A DNA stretch of 64,000 nucleotides from Gemmatimonadota bacterium (GTDB lineage Bacteria; Gemmatimonadota; Gemmatimonadetes; Gemmatimonadales; Gemmatimonadaceae), in NCBI GenBank assembly GCA_027307165.1, contig DAHUXM010000024.1, forward strand, positions 124,001-188,000, written 5' to 3'. Shown here piece after piece: positions 32,362-40,636 of this stretch. Positions within the stretch are counted from its first letter, which is position 1, and every line of letters starts with the position of its first letter. The translations under genes and the position numbers were made by a program. Below the pieces are notes generated by a model that saw nothing but the letters and a program-made list of their open reading frames with translations, made no database searches and was not told where the DNA came from.

Positions 32362-33060
32362 TCAGGCGGGCCGCGCGATGGTTGGACTCGCCGACAGCTC
32401 GCGAGCCAGCGTCATGAGCTGCCGTGGATCGGCGGGCGATTCGACGTAGGGGAAGCTCACCACCGGAACTGTCAGCAGCAATTCCTTGAGTAGTGCCTGA
32501 TTGGTGCGTTCCGCAGTGCCGCCCCGCGCCCTCGAGAGCGTCGTCAGAACCACAGCTCGCACACGCAGCCCGTACTCGCGTACGATATGCGTGTTCATGA
32601 GAACCTGGCTGACTGCTCCCACTCCATTTGGCGACACGATCACGATGTCGAGGCCCCAACGTCTGAACAGCGTCGCAAAGCTCTCGGTCTCGGTGATCGG
32701 TGCCAACAACCCGCCCGCTTCCTCCACGACCACTGCATCGCTCATCGTGCAGAGCTCGGCGAAAGCGCGATCCAGCATCTCGACGTCGATCGGTGCGTGG
32801 CCCCGGCGCGAGGAGACCAGTGGCGAAGCGGCATCTTCGAATGCAACGGGTTGCACGAGTCGGTCGGCGTAGCTGATGGTGGACGCCGCTCGCATCTGCT
32901 CGATGTCGCCCGCTCCGCGCCGGCCGATCGGCTTCATGGGAGCGACGCGAGCGCCCGCCTCGCGCATCGCCGCGATGATCGCGCATGCGACCACCGTTTT
33001 CCCGACGCCGCTATCAGTACCGACGACGCCGATTCGCGTCAACGCGATTTCACTCGTCAA
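32362..33060 (-). CDS. bioD: Dethiobiotin synthetase BioD
   Basis: 232 residues. P-loop GTDSGVGKT at 14-22, then the substrate-binding KPIGRR with Lys43, EEAGGLLAPI and the base-binding region with NTHIVREYGLRVRAVVL. BioD closes the ureido ring from DAPA, CO2 and ATP in the biotin pathway. No other bio gene is in the window; instead it is the third gene of an operon after a rhodanese and OsmC, overlapping the latter by 11 bases. The spacing implies shared expression with sulfur redox proteins. Confidence 0.87.
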   Translation of the reverse strand: MTSEIALTRIGVVGTDSGVGKTVVACAIIAAMREAGARVAPMKPIGRRGAGDIEQMRAASTISYADRLVQPVAFEDAASPLVSSRRGHAPIDVEMLDRAFAELCTMSDAVVVEEAGGLLAPITETESFATLFRRWGLDIVIVSPNGVGAVSQVLMNTHIVREYGLRVRAVVLTTLSRARGGTAERTNQALLKELLLTVPVVSFPYVESPADPRQLMTLARELSASPTIARPA

Positions 33061-33469
33061 TCAATTGCAGCGTCCAGTCCACGGGAATGTCCTCTCTCAG
33101 TGAATCCCGGACCGAACAGTATTTTGTGACAGCGAGATCGATCGCGCGTTCTGCGTGAACGCGCTCGATCCCGGCGCCGCCGATTTCGAAGTTGAGTGTC
33201 GCGCGTGCGAGCCTCCGCGGAATGCTGTCCACCCGTTCCGCCTTGACATTCACACTGAGTGAGCTGACCGGTGTCCTTCGCTTGGCGAGAATGTCCACCA
33301 CGTCGGCCGACGCGCAGCTGGCCAGCGCGCAGAGCAGCGTGTCGACCATGCTGGGCCCCGTTTTCGCCGACGTGTCGAGATGAATGGTTGGACCACCGGG
33401 CCGGCCACCATCGAACTGGCCCCCACCAGCCCAGACCACTGTTACTTCCGCCGGTATCGTTCCGCTCAT
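33050..33469 (-). CDS. OsmC-family peroxiredoxin-like protein
   Basis: 139 residues. The two redox cysteines of the family are Cys52 ([14 protein letters not shown]) and Cys118 ([11 protein letters not shown]), placed as in OsmC/Ohr proteins that reduce organic hydroperoxides. N-terminus has the strand [13 protein letters not shown] and the GPTIHLD segment with residues for substrate entry. The start ATG overlaps the rhodanese stop by 4 bases, with RBS GAGGTGGG. Confidence 0.9.
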   Translation of the reverse strand: MSGTIPAEVTVVWAGGGQFDGGRPGGPTIHLDTSAKTGPSMVDTLLCALASCASADVVDILAKRRTPVSSLSVNVKAERVDSIPRRLARATLNFEIGGAGIERVHAERAIDLAVTKYCSVRDSLREDIPVDWTLQLIDE

Positions 33470-34344
33470 GAGCCCACCTCGATTGGCGCGCGCACGGTAT
33501 TGCCCCATTCGGTCCACGATCCGTCATAGTTTCTGACGGTGGGATAGCCGAGGAGGTAGGTAAGGACGAACCAGGTATGCGCGGAGCGCTCGCCGATGCG
33601 GCAGTAGGTGATGATATCGTCCGACGGTGCAAGGCCCTGTTCGCGCTCGTAGATCGCGCGCAGATCCGGAGCAGATTTGAACGTCGAGTCACTGTTGGCG
33701 GCGCGGGCCCACGGTACCGAGCGAGCGCCTGGAATGTGCCCGCCGCGGAGCGTTCCTTCCTGAGGGTAGTCGGGCATGTGTGTGCGCTCACCGGTGAATT
33801 CCTGAGGGCTTCGCACATCGATCAGCGGTTTCGCGGCTTTCGATTGCGCGAGTGCGTCCGTGGCGAAGGCACGAATCTTCTCGTCGGAGCGCGGTGGGGC
33901 GTCGTACGACGTGCGCGGGAACGACGGACGCTCGGTATTCATCGGACGGCCTTCCGCTTCCCACTTGGCGCGTCCACCATCCAGCAGCCGAACGTTCTCG
34001 AAGCCGAACAACTTGAACACCCACAGCGCATACGCGGCCCACCAGTTGTTCTTGTCGCCGTAGAGCACGACGGTTTTCGAGTCGTCGATTCCGCGCGAGC
34101 GAAGCAGTTCCTGAAACTGTTCGCGGCTCACGTAGTCGCGAATCACGGTATCGTTGAGATCGGTGTGCCAGTCGAGTTTCTGGGCGCCTGGAATGTGTGC
34201 GACTTCGTACAGCAGCACATCTTCGTCGCACTCGAGTATGCGAATGGAGTCATCGACAAGTCGTTCAGCGAGCCATTCGGTGCTCACGAGGGCTTCCGGA
34301 TGTGCGTATCTCTTGGCTGCGATTACAGGGTCGACTTCGGTCAT
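33466..34344 (-). CDS. Thiosulfate/3-mercaptopyruvate sulfurtransferase (two-domain rhodanese)
   Basis: 292 residues. Tandem rhodanese domains: the first (about 20-140; [30 protein letters not shown]) is inactive, and the second carries the active-site loop [12 protein letters not shown] with Cys248. The loop CRIGER is closer to thiosulfate sulfurtransferases than to CGSGVTA of mercaptopyruvate enzymes. It transfers sulfane sulfur to cyanide or other acceptors. It heads the rhodanese-OsmC-BioD-membrane protein operon; a ferredoxin gene is divergent 34 bases away. Confidence 0.9.
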   Translation of the reverse strand: MTEVDPVIAAKRYAHPEALVSTEWLAERLVDDSIRILECDEDVLLYEVAHIPGAQKLDWHTDLNDTVIRDYVSREQFQELLRSRGIDDSKTVVLYGDKNNWWAAYALWVFKLFGFENVRLLDGGRAKWEAEGRPMNTERPSFPRTSYDAPPRSDEKIRAFATDALAQSKAAKPLIDVRSPQEFTGERTHMPDYPQEGTLRGGHIPGARSVPWARAANSDSTFKSAPDLRAIYEREQGLAPSDDIITYCRIGERSAHTWFVLTYLLGYPTVRNYDGSWTEWGNTVRAPIEVGS

Positions 34345-34378
34345 AAAACATCAGTTTGTGAGGGGCGATTATTATAAG

Positions 34379-34720
34379 ATGAATATGGCACCGTTACCAA
34401 GGCCGATGGAACCGTATTCGCACCACATCCTCATCTGCACTGGCGGCTATTGCTCACCGGAACGCGGCGGCCGCTCGCTGTACGCTCTGCTGGCGTCGCT
34501 GCTTGAGCGTGAAGGGTTGCTGTTCGGACCCAATCGTGTGAAGCGTGGCGAGACTCCGTGTCTCGGAGTCTGCGAAGGCGGGCCGATCGTGGTCGTGTAT
34601 CCCGAAGGCGTGTGGTACGCGGGCGTGACGCCGCAGCTTCTCGAGCGCATAGTGGTGGAGCACCTCAAGGGCGGCCACGTTGTTGAAGAGGCAGTGTTCC
34701 ATCGTGTTACGCCGGTCTAG
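34379..34720 (+). CDS. Thioredoxin-like [2Fe-2S] ferredoxin
   Basis: 113 residues. Cluster ligands Cys20 and Cys25 (HHILICTGGYCSPERGG) and Cys61 and Cys65 (TPCLGVCEGGPIVVVYPEG) follow the spacing of shethna-like/NuoE-type thioredoxin-fold ferredoxins, which form homodimers and transfer electrons. It is divergent to the rhodanese gene, separated by 34 bases, implying a shared control region. ATG at 34385 is an alternative start. Confidence 0.9.
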   Translation: MNMAPLPRPMEPYSHHILICTGGYCSPERGGRSLYALLASLLEREGLLFGPNRVKRGETPCLGVCEGGPIVVVYPEGVWYAGVTPQLLERIVVEHLKGGHVVEEAVFHRVTPV

Positions 34721-34836
34721 CGCATACGCAGCGCACATTTAGCGAACGTGCAACATCGGCCGGCTATACGACAGGGTTCGCCTGGATCGCGTCGATGCAA
34801 CACACGTGGCACGCGCTCTGCCAATGACCGTACCAC

Positions 34837-34980
34837 ATGAAAGAGAGAGGTCGCGCGACGTTCGCTGCAATGCGACTGTGCGCTACCACGCTACTCGTAA
34901 ACGCCACGATTCCATTAGTCGGCTGCAATTGCAAGCCCGGTAGCGCGAGTGGCAGGCCGACCGCGCGCGGAACCGTTTAA
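34837..34980 (+). CDS. Small lipoprotein directly before ctaG (47 aa)
   Basis: A short open frame not long enough for standard calling. It starts MKERGRATFAAMRL and has a hydrophobic run ending LVGC, a plausible lipobox with Cys30, then a short polar tail NCKPGSASGRPTARGTV. Its stop codon is 2 bases before the ctaG ATG, the spacing expected of a coupled gene. No family recognised; the twin Cys-x-Cys (CNC) after the lipobox may bind a metal such as copper. Existence is supported by position and signal-like sequence only. Confidence 0.45.
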   Translation: MKERGRATFAAMRLCATTLLVNATIPLVGCNCKPGSASGRPTARGTV

Positions 34981-34982
34981 CG

Positions 34983-36011
34983 ATGATCGGGCCAATGATC
35001 GGTAGCTTGCTGGTCCACGTTGCCGATGCAGACGTAGTCACGCCTGCCAACGTCTGGCAGCACTGGGGAGGTGATCCCGGCGCGCTCGTGTCGGTTGTCG
35101 CCATGGGCACGTTGTACGGAGTTGGCGTGCGGCGGTTGTGGACGAGAGCGGGGCGGGGTCACGTGGTGTCGCGCGGCGAGGTCGCGTCATTCTATCTCGG
35201 AATCCTCACCTTGCTCGTGGCACTGTGCTCGCCACTCGACGCAGTGGCCGACGCGCTGTTCTCCGCGCACATGCTGCAACACGTGCTGCTCATCGGTGTC
35301 GCAGCGCCGCTCGCGATTCTCGGCGCGCCGCTGCTTCCGTTCCTCTGGTGTCTGCCGCACGATGCTCGCGTAGCGGGTGGGCGTGCATGGAATGCGAGCG
35401 GGATGCGGCGTGGTGCTGCGATACTCGTACTGCCACTGCCTGCGTGGGCGCTTCATACTATCGCTTTGTGGGGATGGCACCTCCCCGGTCCGTACTCGGC
35501 CGCGCTCGCCAGCGCGCCCATCCATGCACTGGAACACAGCTGCTTCTATCTCACCGCGCTGCTCATGTGGTGGGTGGCACTCAAGCCCCTCCGCGGGCAC
35601 GGCGGAATTGCGGGATCGCTCCTGGTCCTCGTTGGCACCATGGTGCAGAGTGGTGCGCTTGGCGCCATTCTCACGTTCTCCGGCACGCCGTGGTACTACT
35701 CGCAGAGCGCCGGCGCCGCACTGTGGCATCTCACCGCGCTTGAAGATCAGCAGTTGGCGGGACTCATAATGTGGATTCCAGCGGGATTCGCGTATCTGAT
35801 CGCACTGCTCGCCGTGCTGCGACGAGTGTTCGATGTGGCGGAGCCGTCGAAGCTGGCGGGCGGGATCGCCGCTGCTACGGTACTCTTCGTTGCCACGTCC
35901 AAATCCATGTCCATGTCCGGCGCCGCGCGTGCCCCCGGCGTCCCCATGGCCACCGCCACGCCCGGCCAGCCCCTTGCCGGAATCGCGGCGTACCTCTACA
36001 CGTTACATTAG
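34983..36011 (+). CDS. caa3-type cytochrome c oxidase assembly protein CtaG
   Basis: 342 residues, seven to nine membrane helices. Conserved His residues typical of the CtaG_caa3 family appear in SAHMLQHVLLIGVAAP, HTIALWGWHLPGPYSAAL and PIHALEHSCFYLTALLMWW, with a further DQQLAGLIMWIPAG segment. Family members help to deliver copper to the caa3 oxidase in the membrane. No oxidase subunit genes are in the window. The C-terminal 40 residues are Ala/Pro-rich and of low complexity. Confidence 0.87.
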   Translation: MIGPMIGSLLVHVADADVVTPANVWQHWGGDPGALVSVVAMGTLYGVGVRRLWTRAGRGHVVSRGEVASFYLGILTLLVALCSPLDAVADALFSAHMLQHVLLIGVAAPLAILGAPLLPFLWCLPHDARVAGGRAWNASGMRRGAAILVLPLPAWALHTIALWGWHLPGPYSAALASAPIHALEHSCFYLTALLMWWVALKPLRGHGGIAGSLLVLVGTMVQSGALGAILTFSGTPWYYSQSAGAALWHLTALEDQQLAGLIMWIPAGFAYLIALLAVLRRVFDVAEPSKLAGGIAAATVLFVATSKSMSMSGAARAPGVPMATATPGQPLAGIAAYLYTLH

Positions 36012-36017
36012 AAAGGC

Positions 36018-36335
36018 TTGACGAACCCCATTGACCCCCGACGGCTAGCCCTCGGCGCAGCCCAAAAAATTCTATTCGACGGACGCGACCCCGAGACGAT
36101 CCTCGACCGGATCGCCAACATGGGAAACGAGCCGTCACAACCTTCCTATCGCCCTATGTCACGTCCCCGCGACAGAATTCTTGCCAACCTCGACGAGATG
36201 TATCGCGAGGCATTCGAGCGCGCCAAGGCCACTGGCGACCAGTCGCAGATGGCCACACTCGATTTTGCTTATCGCAGAGAGCAGCTGTATTTCGAGATCC
36301 TGCTCGACGTACGCGATGCGATGGAGCGCAGATAG
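36018..36335 (+). CDS. Small hypothetical protein
   Basis: 105 residues starting at TTG 36018 with RBS AGAAAGG 5 bases upstream. Soluble, mostly helical, with a charged helical second half (ANLDEMYREAFERAKATGDQ, DFAYRREQLYFEILLDVRDAMERR). No family recognised. Spacing of 6 bases after ctaG and 10 bases before terC suggests cotranscription. Confidence 0.65.
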   Translation: MTNPIDPRRLALGAAQKILFDGRDPETILDRIANMGNEPSQPSYRPMSRPRDRILANLDEMYREAFERAKATGDQSQMATLDFAYRREQLYFEILLDVRDAMERR

Positions 36336-36345
36336 GGTTTGACCG

Positions 36346-37296
36346 GTGGGCGCGGGGATGATCCACTCTCCGCTGGTCCCATGGATCGCGTTCAACGCGG
36401 TCGTTCTGATCGCGCTCGCGGTCGACCTTGGCCTCTTCAGCACCAGCAAGAAGCTGTCGGTAAAGGAAGCCGCGATTCGAAGTGCGGTGTGGGTCGCCCT
36501 GGCGCTTATCTTCGCCGCCGGTGTCTTTTACTTCCAGGGCCATCTCGCCGGCGTCGAGTTCATCACGGGCTATCTCGTGGAGTACTCGCTCTCGATCGAC
36601 AACATATTTGTGATGGTATTGATCTTCTCCTACTTCAACATCAGGGAGGAGTATCAGCACCGCGTCTTGTTCTGGGGCATACTCGGCGCGCTGGTCATGA
36701 GGGGGCTCATGATCGCGGCCGGCGCGGCTCTGTTCAACCGCTTCGGTTGGGTCACGTATGTGTTCGGCCTCTTCCTCGTCATCACGGGAATACGGATGGG
36801 GATGGGCGGCGATAAGCACGTCGATCCCGGCGCCAATCCAGTGCTCAGGCTGGTTCGTCGTCTGATCCCGGTTTACAACGAATACCACGGCGAGCATTTC
36901 TTCGTCCAGGCGAGCGACGAAAAGGGCGGACCGAAGCGCAGAATGGCGACTCCGCTGTTCGTCGTGCTGATTCTGATCGAGACGATGGATCTCGTCTTCG
37001 CAGTCGACAGCATACCGGCGGTTTTCGCGGTGACGCGCGTGCCGTTTCTGGTTTACACGTCGAACGTTGCTGCGATACTGGGACTGCGATCGCTGTACTT
37101 CCTGTTGTCAGGTGTTGTCGGCAAGCTTCGCTACCTCACCATCGGTCTGGCTTTCATACTCGTCTTCGTGGGACTCAAGATGCTGACGGCCGCGTGGTAC
37201 GAAGTTCCCACGGTCGCATCACTCGGTGTGATAGTCCTCATCCTCGGGACCGCCGCCGCGGCTTCCATCTACGTGGACAGAAGGCAATCCGTGTGA
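36346..37296 (+). CDS. TerC-family integral membrane protein
   Basis: 316 residues with seven or eight helices. The family signatures are EYSLSIDNIFVMVLIFSYF, with the Asp used for metal transport, and the second repeat LILIETMDLVFAVDSIPAVFAVTR. TerC proteins are linked to tellurite resistance and, more recently, to metal (Mn) export that loads secreted metalloenzymes. Start at GTG 36346 or ATG 36358. The stop codon overlaps the next start by 4 bases (GTGA). Confidence 0.92.
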   Translation: MGAGMIHSPLVPWIAFNAVVLIALAVDLGLFSTSKKLSVKEAAIRSAVWVALALIFAAGVFYFQGHLAGVEFITGYLVEYSLSIDNIFVMVLIFSYFNIREEYQHRVLFWGILGALVMRGLMIAAGAALFNRFGWVTYVFGLFLVITGIRMGMGGDKHVDPGANPVLRLVRRLIPVYNEYHGEHFFVQASDEKGGPKRRMATPLFVVLILIETMDLVFAVDSIPAVFAVTRVPFLVYTSNVAAILGLRSLYFLLSGVVGKLRYLTIGLAFILVFVGLKMLTAAWYEVPTVASLGVIVLILGTAAAASIYVDRRQSV

Positions 37297-37574
37297 CCGG
37301 CGGCGCCCTGTCGGTCATCGTGACGAATGCCCGCGTGAGCACCGGCAATCCCGCGCGCCCCTGGGCGACTGCGCTCGGCATCGGGGATGGAAAGCTTGCA
37401 GTTGTGGGGATGGCGGCGGAGATTCTCAAGATGGCGCGCGCAGACACGAGGATAATCGACGGAGCGGGACAGCTTCTTACGCTTCCTCCCGGAGCGGTCG
37501 TGGGAAGTCACGTGACGCTGACTGTCGCGCCTGACGGTAATCTGACCGTTCACCCATCGCAGGAGCCGCGATAA
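37293..37574 (+). CDS. Detached amidohydrolase composite-domain protein
   Basis: 93 residues from GTG 37293, which overlaps the terC stop. The sequence resembles the N-terminal beta-sandwich of amidohydrolases: VIVTNARVSTGNPARPWATA, GDGKLAVVGMAAEILKM and TRIIDGAGQLLTLPPGAVVG, the place where such enzymes usually continue with LPGxxDxHxH. Here the His-x-His is gone and the frame closes with VTLTVAPDGNLTVHPSQ, so no catalytic barrel is made. The next gene, 2 bases after its stop, encodes a full amidohydrolase; this may be a regulatory subunit or a degenerate duplicate. Confidence 0.6.
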   Translation: MTGGALSVIVTNARVSTGNPARPWATALGIGDGKLAVVGMAAEILKMARADTRIIDGAGQLLTLPPGAVVGSHVTLTVAPDGNLTVHPSQEPR

Positions 37575-37576
37575 CC

Positions 37577-39523
37577 GTGGCTCCCAGGCCCCATCCGCTG
37601 GATCAGATACTCGGCACACAGGCAGCAGTGCGTGTGCTGCGCGTGCTCTCACCGGGAGGAGAGCACGCTCCGCCGCGCATCGCGCGCGAAACGAAGATCA
37701 GCAGGCCCGCGGTGCGCGAGGCGATCATTCGTCTCGAAAAGGAAGGTGTCGTCGAGCGCGTCGGCGATGGCCGCAACGTGTTGTACAGAATTTCCTTGAA
37801 CCACCCACTGGCAAAACGAATCGTGAAGCTTTTCAAGACCGAGGCGAAGCGGGGAACGCTCGCCGGATTGTTGCTGCTCTGCGCGTCTTCGCTGGTTGCA
37901 CAGGGAACGGTATCAGCGCCAAAGCCCGCCGACCTCATAGTGACCGGCGGACACATCTACACGGTTGACGACACCCGTCCTGCAGCGCAGGCGTTCGCCG
38001 TGCGCGACGGCATCTTCGCGTTCGTCGGATCGGCGAGTGAGGCGATGGCCCTCAAGGGTCCCCACACACGCGTCATCGACCTCCACGGTGCGACGGTGCT
38101 GCCCGGCCTCGCCGACGCGCATGGACACCTGACCGAGCTCGGCGAAACCTTGCACGAAGCCGATCTCGCCGGCAGTCTGTCGTATGAAGAAGTCATCGAG
38201 AGAACAAAGAAGCATGCGGGCGCTGTTCCGAAGGGCGAGTGGATAAAAGGACACGGTTGGGATCAGAATCGCTGGGCCTCCAAACAGTTTCCGACCAGCG
38301 ATGCGCTGACGCGCGCGTTCCCCGACAATCCGGTAGTGCTGGAGCGCATCGACGGGCACGCACTGCTCGCCAATGCGCGCGCGATGGAAGCGGCGAAGAT
38401 CACCGCTGCGACGAAGGATCCGTCCGGTGGTCGCATCGTGCGTGACGCCAGCGGCAACCCGACCGGCGTATTCGTCGACAATGCACAGGGTCTGATCGAC
38501 CGCGCCGTTCCGCCGCCGACCGATGCGCAGCTGGAACAGGCGATATCGGCCGCGATCGCCGACGTGCACCGCTGGGGCCTCGTCTCGATCCACGATCCGG
38601 GCGAGCCGCGCAGAATCATCGACGTCATGGAGTCCATGGCGAAGAAGGGCAACTTCGATCTCCGCGGCTACATACTAATCGCCGACGACAGTGCGGCGAT
38701 CGCGCACTACTACTCCATCGGTCCGCGCAGCGAGCTGTACGGCGGTCACCTCTGGGTGCGCTCGATCAAGCTCTACGCCGACGGCGCACTTGGCTCGCGT
38801 GGTGCTGCACTGCTGTCTCCGTATTCCGACGATCCCGGCAACACGGGTCTGCTCGTCTCGACCGAAGCGCACCTGCAGAGTGTCGCGACGTCTGCGCTGC
38901 AACACGGATTTCAGGTCGCAACGCACGCGATCGGTGATCGCGGTAACAGAAACGCGCTCGATGCATACCAAGCTGCGCTCAAGGCCGTGCCAACCGCCGA
39001 TCACCGCTTTCGAATAGAGCATGCACAGATTCTCGATCCCGCCGACATCCAGCGTTTCGCTCAGCTCGGTGTGATTCCGAGCATGCAGGCGAGTCACCAG
39101 ACCAGCGACATGCGATGGGCCGAGGACAGACTCGGTCCGTCGCGCATTCGCGGTGCATACGCGTGGCGCTCGCTGCTCAACACCGGCGTAATCATTCCGA
39201 ACGGCACGGATTTTCCCGTTGAAAACGTCAATCCGCTCATCACGTTTCACAGCGCGATAACGCGCGCCGATTCCACCGGCTGGCCCGACGGCGGCTGGTA
39301 TCCGGAACAACGCATGACGCGCGATGAAGCTCTCAAGTCGATGACGATCTGGGCTGCGTATGCCGGATTCCAGGAACACGTGATGGGCTCCATCACCCCC
39401 GGCAAGTACGCCGACTTCACCGTGCTCGATCAGGACATCATGACGATACCGGCGAGCGAAATCCTCAAGACCAGTGTCCTCGCGACGTACATCGGTGGCA
39501 AGAGTGTTTACGAACGCAAATAG
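37577..39523 (+). CDS. Winged-helix domain / membrane segment / YtcJ-like amidohydrolase fusion
   Basis: 648 residues in one uninterrupted frame. Residues 8-80 are a winged helix (GTQAAVRVLRVL, ARETKISRPAVREAIIRLEK, GVVERVGDGRNVLYRISLNHPL) like those fused to nucleotidyltransferases. Residues 93-109 are hydrophobic and end in VAQ, like a signal peptide. Residues 116-648 are an amidohydrolase of the YtcJ type, with LADAHGHL at about 175, KLYADGALGSRG, ATHAIGDRG and RIEHAQILD. GTG 37577 has an AGGAG 11 bases upstream and sits 2 bases after the preceding stop. Val83 is encoded by GTG (37823), a possible second start that would give a normal secreted enzyme. DNA-binding plus periplasmic enzyme topology would be CadC/ToxR-like. 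Confidence 0.78.
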   Translation: MAPRPHPLDQILGTQAAVRVLRVLSPGGEHAPPRIARETKISRPAVREAIIRLEKEGVVERVGDGRNVLYRISLNHPLAKRIVKLFKTEAKRGTLAGLLLLCASSLVAQGTVSAPKPADLIVTGGHIYTVDDTRPAAQAFAVRDGIFAFVGSASEAMALKGPHTRVIDLHGATVLPGLADAHGHLTELGETLHEADLAGSLSYEEVIERTKKHAGAVPKGEWIKGHGWDQNRWASKQFPTSDALTRAFPDNPVVLERIDGHALLANARAMEAAKITAATKDPSGGRIVRDASGNPTGVFVDNAQGLIDRAVPPPTDAQLEQAISAAIADVHRWGLVSIHDPGEPRRIIDVMESMAKKGNFDLRGYILIADDSAAIAHYYSIGPRSELYGGHLWVRSIKLYADGALGSRGAALLSPYSDDPGNTGLLVSTEAHLQSVATSALQHGFQVATHAIGDRGNRNALDAYQAALKAVPTADHRFRIEHAQILDPADIQRFAQLGVIPSMQASHQTSDMRWAEDRLGPSRIRGAYAWRSLLNTGVIIPNGTDFPVENVNPLITFHSAITRADSTGWPDGGWYPEQRMTRDEALKSMTIWAAYAGFQEHVMGSITPGKYADFTVLDQDIMTIPASEILKTSVLATYIGGKSVYERK

Positions 39524-39526
39524 CGC

Positions 39527-40567
39527 ATGTACTCTACCTGTCTCTTCTGCCACAACAACCTCGGCGCGAACGAGGTAGTCGAGCATTTCCCCATCGGACG
39601 CCGGCTGGCGTTCGATGGAGAGAAGGGCAGATTGTGGGTGGTGTGTCGCTCGTGCGAGCGATGGAATCTCACGCCCATCGAAGAGCGATGGGAAGCGATC
39701 GAAGAGTGCGAGCGGTTGTTTCGCGACACGAAGTTGCGCATGTCCACGGAACACATCGGACTCGCGCGAGTGGCCGAAGGTTTGGAACTCGTTCGCGTTG
39801 GAGATCCGCAGCGCCCCGAGATGGCGGCGTGGAGATACGGGGATCAGTTCGGTAAGAGGCGGCAACGGCATTACATCATGGCCGGAGCTGGCGTCGTCGC
39901 TGTCGGCGTGCTCGTGTCGGGGGCGGTTTCGGTTGGACTCTTCGCAGGCGGCGGAGCCAGCCTTTACAGCGTGGCGTTCAATAGTTTCAATGCAGTACGC
40001 GGGCGACGCGTCGTCGCGAAAGTTCCAACGCCGAATGGAATCGTGAAAGTCACTCGCGCACAGTTGCCGCACGCGAAGATCATTCGATCGTCCGAATCAG
40101 ACTGGCAACTTTCGCTTCCACAAGGCAGCTACAAGTGGCGCGGGATGAATTCCCGGCGGATCGACGCCGGACCGACGGTGAACCTGGAGGCGCGAAACGC
40201 GCTCCCCGCACTTGCCGCACTTCTTCCCGCTATAAACGGTCGCGGTGGAACGAAGCGCGATGTCCAGACTGCCGTCGAACTCGTCGAGCAAGCGGGGAAT
40301 GCAACTCGCCTGCTGGATACTGCTGCTTCATTCGCAATGAAGACGAGTTGGAACGCGACAGCACGGGGCCGCCTCTCCACCATCCCACTCGAAGCGCGCC
40401 TCGCACTCGAGATGATGACGCACGAAGACGACGAGCGGCGCGCGCTCGAAGGCGAGCTCGCCGCTCTCGAAGAACGATGGAAGGAAGCCGAAGAGATCGC
40501 CGAGATCTCGGACAACATGTTCCTCCCATCGTCGATCACCGATTGGATGAGCAGGATACGAGGGTGA
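39527..40567 (+). CDS. Membrane protein with N-terminal zinc-ribbon (CxxC...CxxC)
   Basis: 346 residues. Cys5-Cys8 (STCLFCHNNLG) and Cys40-Cys43 (VVCRSCERWNL) form a likely treble-clef zinc site, and the segment EVVEHFPIGRRLAFD between them resembles HNH-like zinc modules. A helical region follows (RFRDTKLRMSTEHIGLARVAEG) and a Gly-rich membrane stretch at about 115-150. The C-terminal half is soluble, with ARLALEMMTHEDDERRALEGELAALEERWKEAEEIAEIS forming a coiled coil. I do not recognise a named family. Starts 3 bases after the amidohydrolase fusion; the AAA+ gene follows after 69 bases. Confidence 0.72.
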   Translation: MYSTCLFCHNNLGANEVVEHFPIGRRLAFDGEKGRLWVVCRSCERWNLTPIEERWEAIEECERLFRDTKLRMSTEHIGLARVAEGLELVRVGDPQRPEMAAWRYGDQFGKRRQRHYIMAGAGVVAVGVLVSGAVSVGLFAGGGASLYSVAFNSFNAVRGRRVVAKVPTPNGIVKVTRAQLPHAKIIRSSESDWQLSLPQGSYKWRGMNSRRIDAGPTVNLEARNALPALAALLPAINGRGGTKRDVQTAVELVEQAGNATRLLDTAASFAMKTSWNATARGRLSTIPLEARLALEMMTHEDDERRALEGELAALEERWKEAEEIAEISDNMFLPSSITDWMSRIRG

Positions 40568-40636
40568 CGAACCCGGCACGGGATCGCGCGCAACCGCGCC
40601 GGTGTATGACATTACTCACTTCATAACGGAGTAACG

